From assembly GCA_903928075.1 (NCBI GenBank), contig CAIYPD010000085.1, forward strand, positions 1 to 35,439: a stretch of 35,439 bases of DNA, written 5' to 3'. The notes under the pieces are model-generated. The model made no database searches. It saw nothing but the letters and a program-made list of their open reading frames with translations, and had not been told where the DNA came from. Position numbers and translations under genes: made by a program. This stretch comes from Candidatus Firestoneibacteriota bacterium. GTDB lineage: Bacteria; Oederibacteriota; D2-FULL-39-29. Shown piece after piece: positions 34,976-35,439 of this stretch (the first letter of the stretch is position 1; each line of letters begins with the position of its first letter).

Positions 34976-35439
34976 ATGCTTAAGAGAATGGTACTGGTGG
35001 TAATGGCAGTGAGTTTTGCGACTTCGATTTATGCGGCAAAAATAACCGAAGGTTTTGAGGATAAGACAGTTCTCAAGAAGTGGGAGATAGAAGGAGATGC
35101 GGTAATTTCTACCGACCAGCAGCACGGAGGCAAGTCCTCTCTCTATACCCCGGTCGGTTCAACGGCCATATTCCGGTTTAGCCCGGATAATAAGTTCGGC
35201 ACCGTGACCATGTGGGTATATGATTCTTCCGTAAATAGAAAAGGAAAAGGTAACGGACCTTATTTTGGTTTGATAAACAGTGATGACGACAAGGCTGTAG
35301 AAGCGATAAGTTTCTCTCCCGTCCTTGCCATGAATCAATATGCAGTTATTTTTACGGCGGAAAACCAGTGGTATAATAAATGGAATTCCGGCATAGCAAG
35401 AGCAAAAGCAACCTGGATGAAATTTGTATTTACCTTCAC
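34976..35439 (+). CDS. Secreted protein, N-terminal part (runs off the window)
   Basis: 154 codons are visible. ATG 34976 is preceded by GAGGAGGAA. The product starts with a signal peptide (MLKRMVLVVMAVSFATSIYA) and continues as a beta-rich domain (ITEGFEDKTVLKKWEIEG, GGKSSLYTP, GTVTMWVYDSS, NQWYNKWNSG, WMKFVFTF). This resembles concanavalin/galactose-binding-like carbohydrate-binding sandwiches that often begin with a FED..W motif. It is the third gene with the 21-bp element upstream. The rest lies outside the window, so no function is assigned. Confidence 0.75.
   Translation, partial: MLKRMVLVVMAVSFATSIYAAKITEGFEDKTVLKKWEIEGDAVISTDQQHGGKSSLYTPVGSTAIFRFSPDNKFGTVTMWVYDSSVNRKGKGNGPYFGLINSDDDKAVEAISFSPVLAMNQYAVIFTAENQWYNKWNSGIARAKATWMKFVFTF

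Overview
The window is the replication-origin neighbourhood of a chromosome from a Gram-negative-type (diderm) bacterium. It carries the classic origin gene set in two divergent blocks. The leftward block runs rpmH-rnpA-yidD ... yidC ... mnmE ... mnmG-rsmG-parA, with an exact parS palindrome. The rightward block runs dnaA-dnaN-recF-dciA ... gyrB. A long periplasmic YidC domain, a TolC-type outer-membrane channel and a MacAB-type pump indicate two membranes. Base composition is moderately AT-rich. The mixture (YacL-like PIN/TRAM protein, GAF-ANTAR regulator, glycosidase-like TIM barrel, short-hairpin MacA) suggests an uncultured lineage such as the Elusimicrobiota/Omnitrophota/Firestonebacteria neighbourhood. 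That placement is an impression only; nothing here proves it.

Left part (1-10446, minus strand): start of parA, parS, rsmG and mnmG; a DnaA-box cluster upstream of mnmG; a secreted HExxH metallopeptidase-like protein; mnmE; a secreted HEAT/TPR-type protein in the place where jag/khpB usually sits; and yidC.

Middle part (10447-17700, minus strand): an envelope-stress or efflux island inserted between yidD and yidC. It holds a Spy/CpxP-like lipoprotein candidate, an ECF sigma factor and a short one-TM anti-sigma candidate, all overlapping. A secreted coiled-coil cysteine protein and tolC-macA-macB follow. Two near-identical E. coli sigmaE-like promoters (GGAAC[CT]-N17-GTCTAA) precede the sigma operon and the coiled-coil gene, which argues for an autoregulated ECF regulon resembling the CnrYXH arrangement.

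Origin part (17689-24057): yidD, rnpA and rpmH overlap by ATGA and are driven by a strong promoter facing away from dnaA. DnaA boxes lie on both sides of dnaA. The dnaA-dnaN gap has the layout of a basal origin unwinding system: DnaA boxes, a short GC-rich spacer, six CTA-type trinucleotides (DnaA-trios), then AT-rich DNA. Then come dnaN, recF and dciA, and a small membrane-protein ORF flanked by a 40-bp duplication of the dciA 3' end.

Right part (24058-35439, plus strand): gyrB translationally coupled to a GAF-ANTAR regulator, a membrane PIN-TRAM protein, ispD and a secreted protein. After two terminators comes an accessory cluster: an AraC-type regulator, a TIM-barrel glycosidase-like protein, an M14-like protein with degenerate catalytic residues sitting behind an IS1380-type transposase remnant, and the start of a secreted protein. 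A shared 21-bp element (TTTTGATATAAC-N-GAT-R-C...) lies in front of all three genes that follow the AraC regulator, suggesting a small local regulon.
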